Below, in pieces: positions 6,000 to 8,220 of a stretch of 8,220 nucleotides of DNA (positions are counted from its first letter, which is position 1; the number at the start of each line of letters is the position of its first letter). The notes beneath the pieces were generated by a model. The model saw only the letters and a list, made by a program, of their open reading frames with translations. It did not search any database and had not been told where the DNA came from. The stretch is from an uncultured Christensenellaceae bacterium (GTDB lineage: Bacteria; Bacillota; Clostridia; Christensenellales; Christensenellaceae). The stretch spans positions 1 to 8,220 of the forward strand of contig CAKTFI010000045.1 of the NCBI GenBank assembly GCA_934555865.1, written 5' to 3'. Both the position numbers and the translations under genes were made by a program.

Positions 6000-7388
6000 T
6001 CATATCCCATCAAAAAAAATTTTGAAGGCGCTCGGGAGGGCGACCTCGTCACGGAGCGCGTCGGCGTCTGCCCAGAAAAATCCCTCTGCCTCTTCAGCGC
6101 AGGCGATGACTGCGCCCTGCATGTCCCATTCCACATGCGAAAAGATGTGCCTGCGGCGAAGGATCTGTTCCAACCGCACCGGCGCCGCCCCCAGCCGCTC
6201 GGCCAGCTCCAGCAATTGCTGCGGCGAAAAATCCCCCTCAAAATTGGGAAGCTCCCACAGCCCCGCGAGCAGCCCCTGGGGCGCGCGGCGGCGCAGGGCG
6301 ACCTTGCCATGGCACCACAGCAGCAATACGCCTCTCTGTTCAATTCTGCGTGCCTTTTTGGGCATCCGTACGGGGAGCTCCCGCTCGACGCCCCAAGCAT
6401 GCGCGAGGCACAGTTCGGCCAACGGGCATGCCGCACAGGCGGGCGCGGCGTTGGGCACGCACACGATCGCCCCCAGTTCGATCAAGCTCTGCTCAAAGCT
6501 GCCCCGATCCTGCGCCGGATACGCACCGCGCAGCCCCGCTTCCATATCGCGGCGCAGGGCGCTCGTCCCAATCGGCCGAAAATCCCCCATCACGCGCGAT
6601 AGTACGCGCAGCACATTGCCGTCGATGGCTGGTTCCGGTTCGTCAAAGCAGATTGCCGCAATTGCCCCCGCCGTATACGGCCCGATCCCGGGCAGTGCGC
6701 GAATTTTTTCCACCTCCCGCGGGAATTCCCCGCCATATTCCCGGACGATCTGCTGCGCCGTCTTTTGCAGGTTGCGGGCGCGGCTATAGTACCCCAGCCC
6801 TTCCCATAGCTTCATGACCATAGCCTCCTTGGCCTGCGCCAGGTGGGTGATCGTCGGGAGCTTTTCCAAAAAGCGTTCATAATACGGAATGGCTGCGCCG
6901 GCGCGCGTCTGCTGTAGCATGATCTCGGACAGCCAGATGCGATAGGGATCCCGATCCTGCCGCCAGGGGAGCGGCCGGACGTTTTGATGAAACCAAGCGA
7001 CCAGGCGCTCTGCCAATGCGGCATAGATGCCGTTGCGCGCCACCTGTACCTGCGCATAGCGCGCAGCAACCTGGGCGAGCTCCGCGTCCGTGACCCCTTC
7101 CTCCGCAATCTGCTGCCGCTGCGCCTCGCTCCATGCCGGGATAAGGAACAGAAAGCACCCCTGTAGGAGACCAACACTCTCCCGCACTGCGCAGAGCGGG
7201 TAGCAGCCCGCAAAGCCCCCTGCCTTTGCCGCCTCCATCATTTCTCGCAGCAGGGCATCCGGCCCTGCTCCGGCCGCTTCCTCCCGGATGGTGACTGCCC
7301 GTTTCAAAGCTCCCGTCCGCGCCTCGTCCATTATCAGGATCCATTCCTGCCGCAGACCAGCCTCTGCGCGCTTCCCCTCGTTTTGCAT
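6000..7388 (-). CDS. mutY: A/G-specific adenine DNA glycosylase with N-terminal extension
   Basis: 462 residues. MutY removes adenine mispaired with 8-oxoguanine, preventing G-to-T mutations. The catalytic core starts near residue 125 (LAERLVAWFHQN). It carries the PLPWR block (139-143), SEIMLQQT with catalytic Glu155, helix-hairpin-helix LPGIGPYTAG (232-241), IDGNVLRVLSR with catalytic Asp256, and the 4Fe-4S loop Cys310, 318, 321, 327 (C-x7-C-x2-C-x5-C; E. coli has x6 first). A NUDIX-like 8-oxoG-sensing domain (about 350-462) shows GLLAGLWELPNF and HIFSHVEWDM. Residues 1-120 precede the usual MutY start, so the protein is about 100 residues longer than the family. The extension includes FAGCYPLC near 59-66 and a hydrophobic stretch near 74-84; I do not recognise it. 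ATG 7388 is chosen because AAAAGGAGG lies just upstream; GTG 7043 or TTG 7016 would give a normal-length MutY but lack ribosome sites. Confidence 0.93.
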   Translation of the reverse strand: MQNEGKRAEAGLRQEWILIMDEARTGALKRAVTIREEAAGAGPDALLREMMEAAKAGGFAGCYPLCAVRESVGLLQGCFLFLIPAWSEAQRQQIAEEGVTDAELAQVAARYAQVQVARNGIYAALAERLVAWFHQNVRPLPWRQDRDPYRIWLSEIMLQQTRAGAAIPYYERFLEKLPTITHLAQAKEAMVMKLWEGLGYYSRARNLQKTAQQIVREYGGEFPREVEKIRALPGIGPYTAGAIAAICFDEPEPAIDGNVLRVLSRVMGDFRPIGTSALRRDMEAGLRGAYPAQDRGSFEQSLIELGAIVCVPNAAPACAACPLAELCLAHAWGVERELPVRMPKKARRIEQRGVLLLWCHGKVALRRRAPQGLLAGLWELPNFEGDFSPQQLLELAERLGAAPVRLEQILRRRHIFSHVEWDMQGAVIACAEEAEGFFWADADALRDEVALPSAFKIFFDGI

Positions 7389-7391
7389 AGT

Positions 7392-7400
7392 CCTCCTTTT
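7392..7400 (-). promoter_or_regulatory. Strong ribosome site with short spacing before mutY
   Basis: AAAAGGAGG on the minus strand ends only three bases before ATG 7388. The match to the 16S tail is near perfect but the spacing is shorter than usual. It is the main evidence that the N-terminally extended MutY form is translated. No clear promoter is seen in 7401-7510. Confidence 0.6.
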
Positions 7401-7510
7401 GCCCCAAAGGCTGCTGCCTTCCCGCTTCTTTGTCCCGCCAATCCTTGCCCTTCGGCCGGGTGAATCGCATTTCCCGCGTGCTTGGCAAACTTTCTCGCCA
7501 AAAAATCCAT

Positions 7511-7547
7511 AAAAAAAGTCTCATCTGCAATCCAGACGAGACTTTTA
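7511..7547 (-). terminator. Intrinsic terminator of the tRNA-Met gene
   Basis: Arms 7546-7533 and 7527-7514 pair over 14 bases with one G-T, with a 5-base loop, and are followed on the minus strand by a run of T ending at 7511. It starts a few bases after the tRNA CCA end. This is a textbook factor-independent terminator; mutY downstream would need read-through or its own promoter. Confidence 0.9.
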
Positions 7548-7550
7548 AGA

Positions 7551-7627
7551 TGGTAGCGGCGATCTGATTCGAACAGATGACCGACCGGGTATGAACCGAT
7601 TGCTCTAGCCAACTGAGCTACGCCGCC
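7551..7627 (-). tRNA. tRNA-Met (CAU), elongator type
   Basis: A 77-base cloverleaf with CCA encoded. Acceptor arm GGCGGCG pairs with CGCCGCU (closing G-U), D stem GCUC/GAGC, anticodon stem AUCGG/CCGGU with loop UUCAUAC (anticodon CAU at 7593-7591), and T stem AUCUG/CAGAU with loop UUCGAAU. It lacks the three consecutive G-C pairs of the anticodon stem and the unpaired first acceptor base of initiator tRNA. The loop UUCAUAC and stem match elongator Met tRNAs of Firmicutes rather than tRNA-Ile2 (CAU), which usually has CUCAUAA. It has its own promoter and terminator. Confidence 0.95.
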
Positions 7628-7644
7628 ATCAACTGACAAAATTT

Positions 7645-7673
7645 ATTTTATCGCACTCTTTCCAAAAAGTCAA
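7645..7673 (-). promoter_or_regulatory. Promoter of the tRNA-Met gene
   Basis: Minus strand: TTGACT (7673-7668), 17-base spacer, TAAAAT (7650-7645). Each box has one mismatch. Expected start is near 7638, about ten bases before the tRNA 5' end. It lies immediately after the GNAT stop in an A/T-rich spacer. Confidence 0.82.
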
Positions 7674-7683
7674 TAAAAAAATT

Positions 7684-8220
7684 TCAACTTTTCACATATT
7701 TTGCCCGGCGGCGGCGATCCGGCCAGACATGCAGCTTTTTATCCACAATCTTCCGCCCGTATAGCCGCACATAAAGGCGGCACAACTCCTTCCCGGACAT
7801 CATTGCCTGCTCATCGTCCACCCGCACCAGCATGCGGTAATGCACGCCCCAAAAGACCGCATGCAGCCCCGTGCCCGAAAAGCCGTTCCGCCGGTAAAAC
7901 GCGATGCGCCGCGCGCAGACCTCCCGCTCGGCAGGCGTCCTCGCCGCCTCCGGCGCGTCGACCTCCGCCAAGATGCGCTGGCCGGGCAGCGCTTCGCCCA
8001 ACGCCCGCAAAAACGCGCTCCCACATCCGCCGCTGCGGAACGCTGGAAAGACGGCAAGATAGTCCAACAGCAGCCCGCCCGCCGGGTCGCGCATAAAAAA
8101 CGCATAGGCGACCCAAGTATCCGCCTCCCACCCGCCAAGACAGAGGTAGGCGCCCCGCCGCAGGGCGCCCTCGATCTTCCAACACGGCTTGCGCTCCCCC
8201 GGGGGAACGTCCTGCTGAAG
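7684..8220 (-). CDS. GNAT family N-acetyltransferase (N-terminus outside window)
   Basis: 178 residues are visible, from the window edge to a TGA at 7686-7684; the start lies outside, so the Met at 8094 is internal. GNAT enzymes transfer the acetyl group of acetyl-CoA to an amine; this substrate is unknown. Seen, numbering from the window edge: an ERKP-containing segment (9-12), LCLGGWE (22-28) and VAYAFFM (37-43) as core strands, then LDYLAVFPAFRSGGCGSAFL (52-71), in which R-x2-G-x-G is the acetyl-CoA pyrophosphate loop. A later RRIAFYRRNGF block (about 104-114) is the typical fifth-strand helix. The C-terminal tail after about 150 is basic (RRRRAKYVK). The gene ends just before the tRNA-Met promoter; no clear terminator is seen between them. 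Its subgroup resembles uncharacterised clostridial GNATs. Confidence 0.8.
   Translation of the reverse strand, partial: LQQDVPPGERKPCWKIEGALRRGAYLCLGGWEADTWVAYAFFMRDPAGGLLLDYLAVFPAFRSGGCGSAFLRALGEALPGQRILAEVDAPEAARTPAEREVCARRIAFYRRNGFSGTGLHAVFWGVHYRMLVRVDDEQAMMSGKELCRLYVRLYGRKIVDKKLHVWPDRRRRAKYVKS

Noticed and set aside
7334..7510. 58-codon minus-strand frame starting right after the tRNA terminator and overlapping the mutY start
   Set aside because: It is preceded only by the terminator T-run, so has no ribosome site, and its end overlaps mutY by 55 bases in another frame. Composition is Gly/Ala/Arg-rich without a recognisable domain.
7551..7627. tRNA-Ile2 with a CAU anticodon instead of tRNA-Met
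   Set aside because: The anticodon loop UUCAUAC and the overall arms fit elongator tRNA-Met; Ile2 tRNAs usually carry CUCAUAA. A covariance-model call would settle it.

Overview
The window looks like chromosome of an anaerobic, fairly GC-rich Gram-positive bacterium, probably a clostridial-type Firmicute. The evidence is an oxygen-sensitive class III ribonucleotide reductase pair (nrdD-nrdG), a DegV-family protein, strong AGGAGG-type ribosome sites, AT-rich spacers with sigma-A-like promoters (TTGACW-N17-TAWAAT), and a GNAT enzyme of a type common in Clostridia. Species cannot be told from the sequence. Almost all genes lie on the minus strand; nothing indicates phage, IS elements or CRISPR.

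Layout from left to right. (1) 1-733, minus: a DegV-family fatty-acid-binding protein whose C-terminus runs off the left edge, possibly preceded by a tiny coupled ORF. (2) 734-1148: a divergent control region with a strong minus-strand promoter for degV, a near-perfect TetR-type operator just downstream of its -10, and a plus-strand promoter for the regulator. (3) 1149-1931, plus: a TetR/AcrR regulator with an intact DNA-binding domain. Its middle is out of frame and its natural end is missing, so it looks like a decaying gene. (4) 1802-2764, minus: a complete alpha/beta hydrolase (lysophospholipase-like) with its own promoter. (5) 2901-5630, minus: nrdD-nrdG, the anaerobic NTP reductase and its radical-SAM activase, nine bases apart. 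(6) 5631-5999: a long nrdD leader with a distant promoter, three NrdR-like half-sites at exact 14-base spacing, one better NrdR-like box and a terminator-like hairpin. (7) 6000-7388, minus: MutY adenine glycosylase with an unusual N-terminal extension of about 120 residues. (8) 7511-7673, minus: an elongator tRNA-Met with its own promoter and terminator. (9) 7684-8220, minus: a GNAT acetyltransferase whose N-terminus runs off the right edge.

The genes do not form one pathway. The coherent units are nrdD-nrdG (dNTP supply without oxygen) and the TetR-operator-degV module. The most interesting points are the nrdD leader, the extended MutY, and the apparent loss of a repressor whose operator is still intact in front of degV. 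I found no clearly new multi-gene system here.
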